A DNA stretch of 64,000 nt from Berkiella sp963803015 (GCA_963803015.1 CAWDKV010000004.1:806001-870000); one strand, 5' to 3'. Counted from the first letter of the stretch, positions 8,573-20,600 are shown. A program made the numbers and translations. The notes: a model not told the origin generated them from the letters alone.

Positions 8573-9922
8573 ATGATCACAACCACCTTAGAAGCCAGTG
8601 CCCGTTTTGGACTCGGTCCTAATCTCAAAGAAATGAAGGCCATTGCAGGGGATTTAAGAGGGTGGTTGGAACAACAAATCTTACAAGCCTCTATCCCTCT
8701 TGAATTACAAGATCTGTTAGACAATAGTAAGACGCAAAGCTTATATAGTGAATTTTATAAGATTCAACGTGACAAACAACAAGCAACAACCCCAGAATTA
8801 AAGAGCCAATTTAAGCCGCAAAAACTATTACGAGATGCTTTCATTGAGCAAACTTCACAACGCTTTTTAGCACAAGTGAAAAGTACACAGCCTTTCATTG
8901 AACGCTTAGTGCTGTTCTGGAGCAACCATTTTACAGTCTCCATCAAAAAACCTCGGCTCGCCGGTTTAGTTAATCCCTTTGAAGTGCAAGCCATACGCCC
9001 TCATGTTACAGGTTACTTCAAAGACATGTTGCAGGCTGTGATTCAACACCCTGCCATGCTCATCTATCTTGACAATATTAATTCGATTGGACCCAACTCT
9101 CAACGCGGTTTGCGTCGAAAGAAAAATATCAATGAGAATCTTGGCCGAGAAATTCTGGAATTACACACCTTAGGTGTGGATGGAGGCTATACCCAACAAG
9201 ATGTCATTGCTTTAGCAAAAATCATCACGGGTTGGACACTACAAAAAGAAGATGGCAACCTTGTCATGCACTTTTCTTTTGAAGAATCGATGCATGAGCC
9301 TGGACCCAAAATTTTATTGAAAAAAACTTACCGTCAAGGGGGCATAGAAGACGGGATCCACGCTTTAGAAGATTTAGCGCATCATCCTGCCACGGCAAAA
9401 CATATTTCAACCAAACTTGCGCGTCACTTTATTGCAGATGATCCACCTGCTTCTGCTGTGGAAGAATTAACCCATGTTTTTTTGCAAACAAAGGGTAATC
9501 TCGCCGCAATGTATCGTTCTCTTATTCAAATGAATGAGACTTGGGAGACGCCTTTGCAAAAATTCAAAACAGGATATGAATTTGTGCTCTCTGCTTTGCG
9601 CTTACGAGAAACCGAGCCACGCCCAAAACAAATCCTGCAGACCTTACGCGCTATTAACATTGTGCCTTTTAGTGCGCCCTCGCCTGCAGGTTTGCCTGAT
9701 ACAGCTGTCTATTGGTCTGGATCAGATGCCATGATAAAACGGATTAATTGGTCACGAATTTTATCACAAACCATTTCTCCTGAAACCAATGCTCTTGCTC
9801 TTGCAAAAGAAATGTTTGGATCTTTGCTACATGAAGAGTCGCGTTTTATTATTGCAGGCGCCCCTTCACCACAAGATGCTTTTGCTTTTTTATTGGCTAG
9901 CCCTGAATTTCAACGGCGTTAA
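8573..9922 (+). CDS. DUF1800 family protein
   Basis: About 449 aa from the ATG at 8573 (MITTTLEASARFGLGP); an upstream in-frame TTG at 8522 is less likely. Family hallmarks are visible: FGLGPNLKEM at the start, LVLFWSNHFTVS (about residue 110), and REILELHTLGVDGGYTQQDVIALAKIITGWTL (about 195-225). DUF1800 genes almost always precede a DUF1501 gene, as here (4-base gap). The biochemical role of the pair is unknown. No signal peptide is evident on this member, while its partner has a Tat signal. A weak SD (AAGAG) precedes the start. Identification is by family motif and pairing. Confidence 0.85.
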   Translation: MITTTLEASARFGLGPNLKEMKAIAGDLRGWLEQQILQASIPLELQDLLDNSKTQSLYSEFYKIQRDKQQATTPELKSQFKPQKLLRDAFIEQTSQRFLAQVKSTQPFIERLVLFWSNHFTVSIKKPRLAGLVNPFEVQAIRPHVTGYFKDMLQAVIQHPAMLIYLDNINSIGPNSQRGLRRKKNINENLGREILELHTLGVDGGYTQQDVIALAKIITGWTLQKEDGNLVMHFSFEESMHEPGPKILLKKTYRQGGIEDGIHALEDLAHHPATAKHISTKLARHFIADDPPASAVEELTHVFLQTKGNLAAMYRSLIQMNETWETPLQKFKTGYEFVLSALRLRETEPRPKQILQTLRAINIVPFSAPSPAGLPDTAVYWSGSDAMIKRINWSRILSQTISPETNALALAKEMFGSLLHEESRFIIAGAPSPQDAFAFLLASPEFQRR

Positions 9923-9926
9923 CATA

Positions 9927-11114
9927 ATGAAAAAAGATAAATTAACACGACGTGATTTTTTAAAAAATACCCTTACCTTGGCAGGAGGGCTCACCCTCTT
10001 AACATTACCGCGCTTTGTCTGGGCTGAACTGCCAACAGAGCAACGACTTCTTGTTGTGGTGCTCAGAGGCGCGATGGATGGCTTAGGTGCTGTCCCTGCG
10101 CTGGGTGATCCCCATTATCAGCAAGCGCGTGGCGCATTGGCTTTTCAAGACAAAGGTTTTTTGCCACTCAATACCTTCTTTGCGCTCAACGCGGCGGCTG
10201 CCCCTTTCCAAAAAATGTTTACCGATAATGAATTACTTATCCTACATGCAGCAGCCACACCTTACCGTGATAGATCGCATTTCGATGGACAAGATCTTTT
10301 AGAAAATGGCACTATCAAACCGCATGCCTTAAAAACAGGCTGGCTTGGGCGAACGATTGATAGCCTGGGCGGCACAGTCAAAAGTCTTGCCATAGGCCCA
10401 AGTGTCCCTTTATTGCTGCTTGGTCAACAAAATACGGAATCTTGGTCACCTTCTATTTTGCCGCAAGCCTCTGAAGATTTTTTGATGCGAGTGAGTCATA
10501 TGTATGCAGCAGATCCTTTATTATCCAAAACAGTTAATCCTGTTTTAAAAGAAGCAAACACCCTGAAAATGGCAGACAATGCTGAAGTCGCGCGTAGTCA
10601 GCAATTTCTTAACATGATGCAAATGGCCGCGCAATTTATGGTAAAAGAAAATGGCGCACGCGTGGCATCAATCGATGCTGAAGGGTGGGACACGCATGCA
10701 GGGCAAGGATTAGATCAAGGTCGGCTTGGCCAAGCTTTAAAAAATCTATCTAATGGGATAGTAGCCTTCAAAGAAGGGATGGGTACCTTTTGGGCAAAGA
10801 CGGCGGTGCTTGTTGTCACCGAATTCGGACGCACCGTGATGGTCAATGGCAGTGGTGGCACCGATCACGGAACGGGCAGTGCCGCTTTTTTAGTGGGAGG
10901 CAATGTCAATGGTGGTCGCGTGATTGGTGAATGGCCAGGACTCTCTCCCAAAGCGCTCTATCAAGGGCGTGACTTATATCCCGCCAACGATTTACGCTCT
11001 CTCACCAAAGCTGTCTTGAAAGATCACTTAAACGTTTCTGAGTCAGTAATAGAGCAGAATATTTTCCCCAACAGCAGCAAAGCACATCCTTTTTCAAAAT
11101 TATTTAGAACATAA
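9927..11114 (+). CDS. DUF1501 family protein with Tat signal
   Basis: 395 aa from the ATG at 9927 (MKKDKLTRRDFLKNTLTLAGG); the longer frame from 9789 only overlaps the DUF1800 gene. A twin-arginine motif RRDFLK and a hydrophobic stretch ending FVWAEL indicate folded export by Tat. The DUF1501 core is evident: VVVLRGAMDGLGAVPA, HFDGQDLLENGT, DAEGWDTHAGQG, VVTEFGRTVMVNGSGGTDHG. The fold belongs to the alkaline phosphatase/sulfatase superfamily, so a metal-dependent hydrolase is possible but unproven. Second gene of the DUF1800-DUF1501 operon. No clear terminator follows. Confidence 0.87.
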   Translation: MKKDKLTRRDFLKNTLTLAGGLTLLTLPRFVWAELPTEQRLLVVVLRGAMDGLGAVPALGDPHYQQARGALAFQDKGFLPLNTFFALNAAAAPFQKMFTDNELLILHAAATPYRDRSHFDGQDLLENGTIKPHALKTGWLGRTIDSLGGTVKSLAIGPSVPLLLLGQQNTESWSPSILPQASEDFLMRVSHMYAADPLLSKTVNPVLKEANTLKMADNAEVARSQQFLNMMQMAAQFMVKENGARVASIDAEGWDTHAGQGLDQGRLGQALKNLSNGIVAFKEGMGTFWAKTAVLVVTEFGRTVMVNGSGGTDHGTGSAAFLVGGNVNGGRVIGEWPGLSPKALYQGRDLYPANDLRSLTKAVLKDHLNVSESVIEQNIFPNSSKAHPFSKLFRT

Positions 11115-11236
11115 ACAGAAGTGTGAAAGGTAGCTTTAGTTTGCTTAATACTTTACAAATTCAGCATTAAATGCACTATTTTCTACTCCTTTTATGAATG
11201 ATCCTTCCTTTGCATTTACATCAATGCAGTTTTGGC

Positions 11237-11268
11237 TTTTAATTAAAACTGTATAGGTTTATATAAAC
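11237..11268 (+). promoter_or_regulatory. Paired palindromes upstream of the autotransporter genes
   Basis: TTTTAATTAAAA (11237-11248) and GTTTATATAAAC (11257-11268) are perfect 12-bp palindromes 8 bases apart, about 80 bases upstream of the first autotransporter start. They could be operator sites or simply AT-rich promoter sequence. No convincing -35/-10 pair was identified in 11115-11348. Confidence 0.3.
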
Positions 11269-11348
11269 GGATCGCATTCCTTTGTGTCTCAATTAACTCA
11301 CACAGGTTTGTATTCAAAATAATTATTAGCAGTGTCAGGGAACGACCC

Positions 11349-14300
11349 ATGAATTCAATACCAAGAAATCGTTTCTCATTATTTGTCCATGCGGCTTTAG
11401 CCTCCACTATCCTTTTTGTCCCCAAGTTAGCAACAGCGGCACTAACCCCCATCACGACAAATAGTAACTCTGGCGTAGTCTCACCAGTCAATGGCTACGA
11501 TTTTCAAGCTGACAATATTAATTTTACGATTATCGATGGTGACAACATTGGTACTTCTGCCGGCGTATCGATTGACAACACTCCCAATGTCATGGCCTCT
11601 ACGATGACATTTGATGGTAGCTCCATTGTTGAGGGCACAGTCGGACCAACCAACCCCATTGCGACTTTAAGTTTAACCGGAAACGCCGCTAGCACAGTTA
11701 CTTTTCAAGGCGATATGTTTATTTCACAAGCGGTTAACCTCTCGAATGGCGGCAATGCTGTACTCGCAAATAATGTGAATTTAGACGGGAATATCGATAA
11801 TACCCAGGGCACAGCGGGTATGGGCACTCTCATTTTTCAAGGAAACAGTTTAGTTCAAGGCACTATTGGCACGACCAATCCGCTTGCTTTGATTACGGTG
11901 AATGCTAATAGCTTTGCCAATGCGACCGTTCAACTACAATCTCCAGAAGTTAACGCAACCACTATTAATCTCGTCGGGGCAACCACTACTCTTCTGTTAA
12001 ACGAAGCCAGTATGATACTCACGGCTAATCTCACAACCGCTATCAATAATACCAATACGGTAAATGTCCTGAATGCGACTTCTCTTACCGGTAATGTTGG
12101 AACAGGCACCAATGCTTTTAATTTGTTACAAGTAGGTGCCAATACGGATTTAGTCATTAACGGTAGTATTTTTGCGACATCGACAACTTTTCAAAGCAAC
12201 AAACAGCTTACAGTAGGCGCTGCCAGCAATCCTGCAGGCACTGACTCCAATATTACAGGCAATGTCAATACCCTCACCGCTAGCACAGGGACGTTGCAAT
12301 TTGCTGGAAATTCTACTGTCAGTGGGACCATAGGGAATGGCAACGCACTTTCACAAGTAATTTTAGATGGCGCAGGCTCTCTTGTTAATTTAAATGGTAA
12401 TGTCACGGCAACCAATGGTGTTGTCTTCGGAACGGACAGTAGCGCAACGACGACTCTCACTTTAGGCGATACCGTCACCGTCAATGGCAACATTGATAAC
12501 GCAACAGTCACGCCTGATACCGGGCTACTGCAATTTGCAGGTGGTGGCACGGTCAATGGAGACATTGGCTCATCTCTACCTTTAAGCGGGATCAATTTCT
12601 TAGGTAACAGTAAAGACGTCAATATTTCAGGTAATGTCGATGCTGCTACTCTCACTTTTCAAGGCACCACCACCACAGACATTAGTGGCAACATTACAGG
12701 CAATGTCAATTTTAACGCCGATGGCTCGCTCATCGTAAATGATACCAAGACGCTTACCGGAAACGTAGATAACACTTTTGGCACGCCAGTAGGAACGCTC
12801 TTCTTCGTAGGCAGCAGTGTCGTCACCGGCACCGTGGGTGCAACCAATGCTATCAAAGATATTACAGTCGATGGCCCCAGCCCTGCAGTGGTTGAATTTC
12901 AGCAAGATGTCAGCTCAAACAGTGTCACCATTGACAACACCGGCACAGCGAAATTTGATGGTAATCTCACGGGTAATGGACTTTTCAATGAAGACGGCAC
13001 TATCACGATTGCCGACACCTTTACGCTCACCGGCAATGTTGATTCTTCTGTTGCTGATACTGGGACGCTGACTTTAGAAGGCGCTGGCACAGTCACAGGG
13101 ACAATTGGTGCGACCGAAGCGCTAAAATTACTTAATCTGAATGAGCAAAACGCTGCCCCCAATAACGTGGTGACCTTAGAGGGTGCCACTGTTAATGCAA
13201 AAAATATACAAGTGTTTGACGATGGCGCCACTCCCACCACTTTAGTTTTAAATAATGCGAGTATGGTGCTAACAACAGACGCCATCAATAACACCACACC
13301 TAATCTGAATATTTTAGATATTCAAAATGCACAGACGCTAAATGGTGAAATTGGAGATACCAACCCATTTGCCTTAGTAAAAGTGGGCGCAAATGGCAAC
13401 ACCACGATTAATGGCGATATTTTTGCGGTAAATACGCAATTTCAAGGAAACAATACTTTAACGCTAGGCAGCCCTTTTGATATTTTTGGTAACGTCACGA
13501 CGCTTACCAATAACACTGGTAATTTAACTTTACTCGGTACCAGCACTGTGACTGGCACCATCGGTGCACCAGGTTTAGCTTTAAACACCCTTACCACCAA
13601 TAATCCAGGCAACATCATTTTTAATCAACCCGTCTATGTCACGAATTATGTTGTAGCCGGGACTGGCACAACTAATTTTGAAGATAATGTCACAACTAAC
13701 GTTGTTTTCACTCAAGATGGCACGGTTACGCTAGCAGATAATAAAACCTTGACTGGCACCGTAGACAATGCTTCAGGCAATCCTAACATTGGCACCTTTG
13801 AGTTTGTCGGGTCCGGCACAGTCACCGGTAGTATGGGTAGTACAAACCCCCTTAAATTAATTGAAGTCAACTCAGGGGGCACCGCGAACGAAACAGCGAC
13901 CTTAACAGGCGCGGTTATCAATGCGCAAACCATTAACATTAATGATGATGGTGCAACTGCTTCTACCTTGTTACTCAATAATCCTCTTATGGTATTGACG
14001 GGCGCCATTACGGCAACAACACCTAATCTTGATATCTTGAATATTCTGAATGCAGCCACCCTCAATACCACCGGTATTGGAACAGCTGCTTCACCCTTGG
14101 CTTTAATTCAAGTAGTGCAAAATGCACCCCTGACACTGGGCGGAAATATTTTTGCAAAGACAACGCAACTTCAAGCAAATAATGCTTTGTCTTTATCTAA
14201 CGGCACTGTTATCAATGGCAACATAGATACAACCGCAGCAAATCAAGGCACCTTGAATGTTTTAGGCAATGCCACAGTTACAGGCACCATCGGTAATGCT

Positions 14301-17300
14301 AATCCTTTAAATACCATCAACCTATCAGGGAATGGTTCGGTGGTTAATTTTCAAGGTAATGTCAAAGTGGGCCCCGGCAATCTCAACTTTGCACCCGGCG
14401 CGTCACAACTGACCACCTTAAATTTATCTGATGGTGTGAGTATTACAGGTAATGTTAACAATACAACCGGCACCGATGCCCAAGGTATTTTGCAGTTTCT
14501 AGGAAACGGCTCCGTCTCTGGTACTATCGGTAATGTGCCAGGCCCTGGTCAATCTTTATATGCGGTGAACCTCTTAGGCGCGGCAGGTAAAGTGGTGACC
14601 TTAAACCAAGTCAATGCTACCAGTATTAATGTGCTCAATACGGGCACGCTCAATTTAAATGCGAGCAGTACGGCTAATGTTAATTTCAGCAATAACGGTA
14701 TAGTCAATCTTGCCGATAACCAAACACTCACCGGAAGCGTAGATAATATTTCTGGCGTACCTGGCACAGGCGTCTTCAATTTTGTGGGTTCAGGTAGTGT
14801 CACGGGTAATATGGGCTTTACGAATTCCTTAAATCAAATCACCGTCAATTCTGCTGGTGGGGTGTTAGAAACGGTGACACTAACAGGTGGCACCATCAAT
14901 GCCCAAACCATTTTCCTCAATGACACCGGCACGCAAACAACTTTAGTATTAAATAATCCGGCGATGAATTTAACCGGAAATATTACAGCACAAAACAATA
15001 ACATTGATCAGCTCAACATTCTTAATGCGACTTCATTAACCGGCAATATCGGTGCTGCCGGTAAAGCGCTCAATCTCATTGATGTCGGTCAAAATGGTAA
15101 TACAACGATTAACGGCAATATATTTTCTACACTAACCGAATTCCAAGGCAACAATACGCTCTTTTTAGGCACCAATAGTAACGTCACCGGCAATATAGAT
15201 AGTGCCGCTCCCGATACGGGCACCCTGACTTTCCTCGGTAATAGCTTTGTGACAGGCACCATTGGCGCGACCAATCCTTTACAAGCGATAAATGTCACAG
15301 GTGGTGCTGGTACAACAGTAAATCTACAAAGTAATGTTTTTGTTGGACCAGGCGATTTAAATTTTGCACCCAATGCACAAGCTAGTACATTACTAGTTCT
15401 TAATAATGGCGTAACCGTGACCGGCAATATAGACAATACCACCGGCATGAATAATATCGGGACCATACAATTTAAAGGTAATGGCGGCGTCACAGGCACC
15501 ATCGGTGCGAGCAATTCTGTCTATGCAATTAACTTAACCGGCGGTGCAGGAACAGTTGTTGACTTACTGGAAAATGTCAATGTTGGTACCGGTAACCTCA
15601 ACTTTGCGCCAGGTGCAACTCCCACCACGGAATTAGATCTCGCAGATGGCGTCACCGTCACAGGTAATATAGACAACACCACAGGCGTCAATGGCAACGG
15701 TATTGTTGAATTTCTGGGTAATGGCACTGTCACCGGCACCATGGGCCAAACTAATGGCCTTAATTTAATTAATCTCAATGGTGGTCCGGGTAAAGTCGTC
15801 AACTTTGTTAATTCCGTCACAGCCAATGGCATTAACTTTACCGCAGATGGCGCAGCGACCTTTGGCAATAACTTTAATTTAAATGCACCTGTCACGACCA
15901 CTGCGAATAATCAGGGCACCGTTACGTTCTTAGGCAATGCCACTATCAACCAGCAAATTGGCGCAGCCGGATTTTCTCTTAAAGGCGTGAACTTTAATGG
16001 CGTTGGCAGTACCGTGACATTAAATCAAGATATCTTTGCAACCAACTCGAACATCAATGCTGGCACACTGGTTTCAAATGGCGATCAAACCATCACGGGT
16101 AATCTCAATGTCAACAATGGCGGCACCTTACGGATTGCTCCGGACAATGCCCCACTTGATGTCGTCGGGAATTTTAACTTAAATGCGGGTAGCACATTAA
16201 ACGTCAACTTAAAGAGCCAATTAGCCACCGAAGGCTTTGTCAAAGCAACCAAAGCGTTTATTGATCCCGCGGCTCATTTAACGCTTACCAACACGCCCGC
16301 AATCATTACAGATGGTATCTATAAATATGTCATCGTAAATGGCGGCCCAGGCAGCGTTATCAATGCCTTGCCGGTCAGTGGAGATAGTCTATTACTGACT
16401 TTTGAAACAATAGCGGATAATATTAATCACGATCTGCTTTTAGAAATCATCTCCAGGCCTTTGACTGACTTTGCGAATCAATCTAACAACATTGGGGTTG
16501 CCGGTGCGTTAGATCTCATGGTCCCACCCCCGAGTGGTACTTTAGGAGAAATTCTAAGCTCGCTCAGTCATTTCCAAGATGCAGGCGCATTGAACAGAGA
16601 CTTAGCCGCGCTTTCGCCAGTGGTAGATGGTTCTGTTTTCGATGAACTCACCTATACAGAACTCATGGTTTATGACGCAGTCAAAGAACGGCTACGAAAT
16701 CTTAAAAAAGCAAAACCCATGTCAATACACAATCCTAATATCCTCTCCGGTTTTGCATCCGGAGATGGGTATTATAATGGGCGCGCAACCTGGGGTAAGA
16801 TTTTTGCTAGGGCTTCTCACCAAGATATGCGTCAAGGCGTTGAGGGTTATCAAGATCATATGTTTGGTTTCGCTCTGGGCACCGATGTCATGCTCAGCGA
16901 AAGCAGTTTAGTAGGCGCAGCTGCAAGCTGGGCTGATCTCAACATCCAACATGCGGTTTCTGATTCCCAAACACGGGTCTATAGTTACCAAGCCGGTGTT
17001 TATGGGCAACACGAATTTAATGAGCAATGGTTTCTCAATTGGGAAGGTTCTTTCGCTTACAACGATTATGATACGCAGTATAACTTCCAATTCTCAGACA
17101 ACCTTTTCTTCTCTCCAAGCGCTGATTACAGCGGCTACATGTTTGGTGCAAAAGGGGAAGTCGGTTATGAATACATCTGCAGAATGGTCCATGTTATCCC
17201 CGTTGCTTCCTTGTTCTACTCTTATTTAGATTTAAGTAGCTACACAGAAAACGGTATGGGTAACGCCAACCAGTTTGTAGATTCTACCGAATTTAATCTA

Positions 17301-17627
17301 CTACGCGGCGGTCTTGGGGTGCGGGTCGGCTTAGACTTCCCTTATACTAAGAATCAAGCTCTGATTGTGCTGGAACCGGAAGCGCACGTCATGGCTTATT
17401 ATGATTTCACCCACAGCAAAATGGATGTGACCTCGCAATTTGTCGGCGCAGGCCCAAGCTTTGTTACCTCGGGTTTTGATCCAGTAAGAGATTCATACAA
17501 CGTGGGGGCCAGTATCTCCACTTTTGGCAACAACTCTAATTTCATTTTCACCGTTAGCTACGATTATCAGTGGAAGACAGAATACACCGCGCATAACGGG
17601 TTTTTCCGTGCGCGCTATGAATGGTAG
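11349..17627 (+). CDS. Giant autotransporter (type Va) with repetitive passenger, paralogue 1
   Basis: 2092 aa. The signal peptide (about 1-31) contains AALASTILF and ends ATAAL. A passenger of roughly 1770 residues is made of Asn/Thr/Gly-rich beta-helix repeats; the recurring unit is close to VTGNIDNTTG, GTLQFLGNGTVTGTIG, then LYAINLTGGAG and NVNVGTGNLNFAPG. A linker (NQSNNIGVAGALD, about 1715) leads to a C-terminal beta-barrel domain (about 1800-2092) ending in YEW, the aromatic-terminal signal read by the BAM complex. No peptidase triad was seen in the passenger, so it is more likely an adhesin or surface layer than an enzyme. AGGGA precedes the start. It lies 16 bases upstream of a close paralogue. 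Confidence 0.9.
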   Translation: MNSIPRNRFSLFVHAALASTILFVPKLATAALTPITTNSNSGVVSPVNGYDFQADNINFTIIDGDNIGTSAGVSIDNTPNVMASTMTFDGSSIVEGTVGPTNPIATLSLTGNAASTVTFQGDMFISQAVNLSNGGNAVLANNVNLDGNIDNTQGTAGMGTLIFQGNSLVQGTIGTTNPLALITVNANSFANATVQLQSPEVNATTINLVGATTTLLLNEASMILTANLTTAINNTNTVNVLNATSLTGNVGTGTNAFNLLQVGANTDLVINGSIFATSTTFQSNKQLTVGAASNPAGTDSNITGNVNTLTASTGTLQFAGNSTVSGTIGNGNALSQVILDGAGSLVNLNGNVTATNGVVFGTDSSATTTLTLGDTVTVNGNIDNATVTPDTGLLQFAGGGTVNGDIGSSLPLSGINFLGNSKDVNISGNVDAATLTFQGTTTTDISGNITGNVNFNADGSLIVNDTKTLTGNVDNTFGTPVGTLFFVGSSVVTGTVGATNAIKDITVDGPSPAVVEFQQDVSSNSVTIDNTGTAKFDGNLTGNGLFNEDGTITIADTFTLTGNVDSSVADTGTLTLEGAGTVTGTIGATEALKLLNLNEQNAAPNNVVTLEGATVNAKNIQVFDDGATPTTLVLNNASMVLTTDAINNTTPNLNILDIQNAQTLNGEIGDTNPFALVKVGANGNTTINGDIFAVNTQFQGNNTLTLGSPFDIFGNVTTLTNNTGNLTLLGTSTVTGTIGAPGLALNTLTTNNPGNIIFNQPVYVTNYVVAGTGTTNFEDNVTTNVVFTQDGTVTLADNKTLTGTVDNASGNPNIGTFEFVGSGTVTGSMGSTNPLKLIEVNSGGTANETATLTGAVINAQTININDDGATASTLLLNNPLMVLTGAITATTPNLDILNILNAATLNTTGIGTAASPLALIQVVQNAPLTLGGNIFAKTTQLQANNALSLSNGTVINGNIDTTAANQGTLNVLGNATVTGTIGNANPLNTINLSGNGSVVNFQGNVKVGPGNLNFAPGASQLTTLNLSDGVSITGNVNNTTGTDAQGILQFLGNGSVSGTIGNVPGPGQSLYAVNLLGAAGKVVTLNQVNATSINVLNTGTLNLNASSTANVNFSNNGIVNLADNQTLTGSVDNISGVPGTGVFNFVGSGSVTGNMGFTNSLNQITVNSAGGVLETVTLTGGTINAQTIFLNDTGTQTTLVLNNPAMNLTGNITAQNNNIDQLNILNATSLTGNIGAAGKALNLIDVGQNGNTTINGNIFSTLTEFQGNNTLFLGTNSNVTGNIDSAAPDTGTLTFLGNSFVTGTIGATNPLQAINVTGGAGTTVNLQSNVFVGPGDLNFAPNAQASTLLVLNNGVTVTGNIDNTTGMNNIGTIQFKGNGGVTGTIGASNSVYAINLTGGAGTVVDLLENVNVGTGNLNFAPGATPTTELDLADGVTVTGNIDNTTGVNGNGIVEFLGNGTVTGTMGQTNGLNLINLNGGPGKVVNFVNSVTANGINFTADGAATFGNNFNLNAPVTTTANNQGTVTFLGNATINQQIGAAGFSLKGVNFNGVGSTVTLNQDIFATNSNINAGTLVSNGDQTITGNLNVNNGGTLRIAPDNAPLDVVGNFNLNAGSTLNVNLKSQLATEGFVKATKAFIDPAAHLTLTNTPAIITDGIYKYVIVNGGPGSVINALPVSGDSLLLTFETIADNINHDLLLEIISRPLTDFANQSNNIGVAGALDLMVPPPSGTLGEILSSLSHFQDAGALNRDLAALSPVVDGSVFDELTYTELMVYDAVKERLRNLKKAKPMSIHNPNILSGFASGDGYYNGRATWGKIFARASHQDMRQGVEGYQDHMFGFALGTDVMLSESSLVGAAASWADLNIQHAVSDSQTRVYSYQAGVYGQHEFNEQWFLNWEGSFAYNDYDTQYNFQFSDNLFFSPSADYSGYMFGAKGEVGYEYICRMVHVIPVASLFYSYLDLSSYTENGMGNANQFVDSTEFNLLRGGLGVRVGLDFPYTKNQALIVLEPEAHVMAYYDFTHSKMDVTSQFVGAGPSFVTSGFDPVRDSYNVGASISTFGNNSNFIFTVSYDYQWKTEYTAHNGFFRARYEW
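12230..15900 (+). repeat. Internal protein-level repeats of autotransporter 1
   Basis: Units of about 75-95 codons recur, marked by the TGNIDNTTG, FLGNGTVTGTIG and NLNFAPG signatures. Copies around 14390-14560, 15345-15510 and 15590-15760 are the most alike. Bases diverge mainly at third codon positions. Confidence 0.8.
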
Positions 17628-17643
17628 GGAGTAGGGAGTTTTC

Positions 17644-20600
17644 ATGAAAGCAACGCCAAAAAAAGGTTTCTCTTTTTTAACTCAAGCGGCTTTAGCCTCG
17701 ACGATTTTTTGCGTATCCATACCTGCTTTTGCAGCCCTTGCCATCCTCACCGATGCATCAAACGGGTCAAATTCTTCGGTAGTTTCGCCTGCAGGTGGTT
17801 ATGATTATCAAAACACCTCCAACGATGTGACATTTACCATCTTGGATGCCACTACTGTTGATAACACATCCGGTGTCGCTATTGATAAAACATCTGGGAC
17901 CAAAGCAGCCAATATGTCGTTTGCAGGGGGACCTAGTGGTAATAGCGTTGTTAACGGCTCGGTGGGGGTAACCAATCCTATTACCTTAATAACAATTAAC
18001 TCTGGCGCTAATGTCAATAATCTACAAGAATCGGTTACTTTTCAGACAGATACACCGCCATTGACCATTAATGTCAATACGATTTTTGTCAATGATAATG
18101 GCGTTAACCCAACCATTCTTATCTTAAACGATCCGACTTTAACCTTAACCGGAAACATCACGACAACGACTAATCCTATAGACGTCGTCAATGTCGAAAA
18201 TGCGACTTCCATCACCGGAAATATTGGTAGTAGCTCGGCCTCTTTTGGCAGTGTATGGGTTGGACAGAACCAAGATCTGGTGGTTGATGGTAATATATTC
18301 GCTGGCGACGTTTTTTTCTTCGGTGACAATAATTTATTTTTGGCCGAGAACAGTTCAATCACGGGTAATGTCAACGCCAACCTTCCTATTCCCAATGAAG
18401 GGACCCTTAATTTTGATGGCACAGGTTTTGTCACCGGTATCATTGGTGGCTTTGGTCAGCCTATCAAAGCGGTTTCCATCAACGGCGTGAATGCTACCGT
18501 GACCTTAGGGGGGGATGTTACCACCTTATTTGGTCTTAATTTCGCTGACTCGGCAAATGCTGCCACCACTTTGATTTTAAACAATGGCGTAACTGTTAAC
18601 ACAAACATCGACAATTTAACCGGTGCCAATGGGAACGGTGTCTTGCAATTTGCCGGCTCTTCCACCATCACGGGCATGGTAGGTTTAACAAATGCATTGA
18701 GCGGCATCAATTTTATGGGCAATGGCTCAACTGTCAATTTTGATGAGAACACCGTTGCCCAAACCATCGATTTTAAAGGAACAACCACCGCCAACTTTGA
18801 CGGCAACGTCACCGGGAATATTAACTTTTTTACAAATGGTACAGCGGTTATCGCTGACACCATGGTTCTGACCGGCTCTGCTGACAACCTTTCTGGCATC
18901 CCGGGTACCGGTAGCTTGATTTATGCTGGTAGTAGCGACGAATTTTCTTCAATAGGCGCCACTAATTCCCTTGCCAATCTGACAATAAATTCCAATGGCG
19001 GCCCAGGTGCCTCCGTCACGTTATTTTCGCCCATTGTGAATGCGAACCAAATCTCTGTGATAGGCCCAACGACAACGCTCACATTAAATAATACTGGCAT
19101 GCTACTGACTGGGAATATCACCACAAACGTAAACAATACGAATATCCTTAATGTCGCACTCGCAAACACGCTGACCGGTAATATTGGAACCCCAACAGCC
19201 GCTTTTAATGAATTAGATGTTGTCCAAAATCAAGATCTGCTTATTAACGGTAGTGTTTATGCCATATCAACCATTCTTCAAGGCAATAATACGCTCTCCT
19301 TTGGCCCTAATGTCACCATTACAAGCACCCTTTCCACCGCAACGCCTAATACAGGCAATCTGCAATTTTTAGGCAGCGCTAACGTAAATGGTACCCTTGG
19401 TAGCGCTGCTGCGCCGCTTGTAGATATTTTTCTCAATGGCCCTGGCGCCATGATTAACTTCAATGGGAACGTCTTTGCCTCTGATGTTGTATTTGATATG
19501 ACGAGTAATGCGGCAACTACCCTCACTTTAGCCGATGGTGTTAATGTCACCGCTAATATCGATAATTCTGAACTCACGCCTGTCGGGACACTGCAGTTTG
19601 CAGGAGCAAGCACCATCACCGGCAGTATTGGTGCAACCACTCCATTAAATGCGATTAATTTCTTAGGTAACGGTAAAACCGTTAGCGTCTCAGGTGACGT
19701 CAGTGCCACCACACTCACTTTTAGCGGCACGACCACAGCCTCACTCGCTGGCAATCTTAACGGTAACACCAATTTTAACGCAGATGGCACGCTCATCATT
19801 GCAGATACTAAGAATATTACCGGAAATGTTGATAATACTCTTGGTTTGCCTATCGGCACAGTAGACTTTTTAGGAAGTAGCACGGTATCAGGAACAGTCG
19901 GCGCCACCCATGCTATCAAAGTGATTAATATAGAAGGCAACACGCCAGACGTGGTTGACTTCCAACAAAGTGTAGCCGCCAGCAACATTTCTATTAGTGG
20001 AACAAGTACTTCTAATTTTTCTGGCGATATCACCGGAAATATTACTTATAGCGCTGATGGTGCTGTTACCTTAGCCGATGGACAAACCCTTACCGGCAAT
20101 GTCGATGCCTTATCTGCGAATATTGGGACACTATCTCTACTGGGGGCGGGTAAAATAACCGGCAATATCGGCGCAACTGAGCCTTTAAAGTTACTGCAGC
20201 TTAATCTAACAAGTGCCAATCCTGATAATGTCGATGAGCTAGATGGCGCTATCGTTAATGCGCAAGAAATTCAAGTATATGATAATGGGACACCAACCAC
20301 GGTTATCCTCAATAATCCGAACATGGTCCTCACCACGCAAAATGGGATCAACAATCTTGTAACCGGTGGTCTGAATATTTTAAATATTGTTAACGCGCAA
20401 CAAATTAACAGTAATATTGGTAGTGCGGCCGCACCTTTTTCTGACGTTAAAGTAGCAGCGAATAATGACACCACTATTAATGGCAATGTTTATTCAACGA
20501 CGGTTGAGTTTCAAGGCAACAACACCTTAACGCTCACCAACAATAGTAGCATTTTTGGCAACGTCATAACCGACACCAATGGTAGCGGTAAATTGACCTT

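Noticed and set aside
9789..9926. Longer start for the DUF1501 protein
   Set aside because: It would overlap the DUF1800 gene by over 130 bases and bury the Tat signal; the ATG at 9927 puts RRDFLK near the N-terminus.
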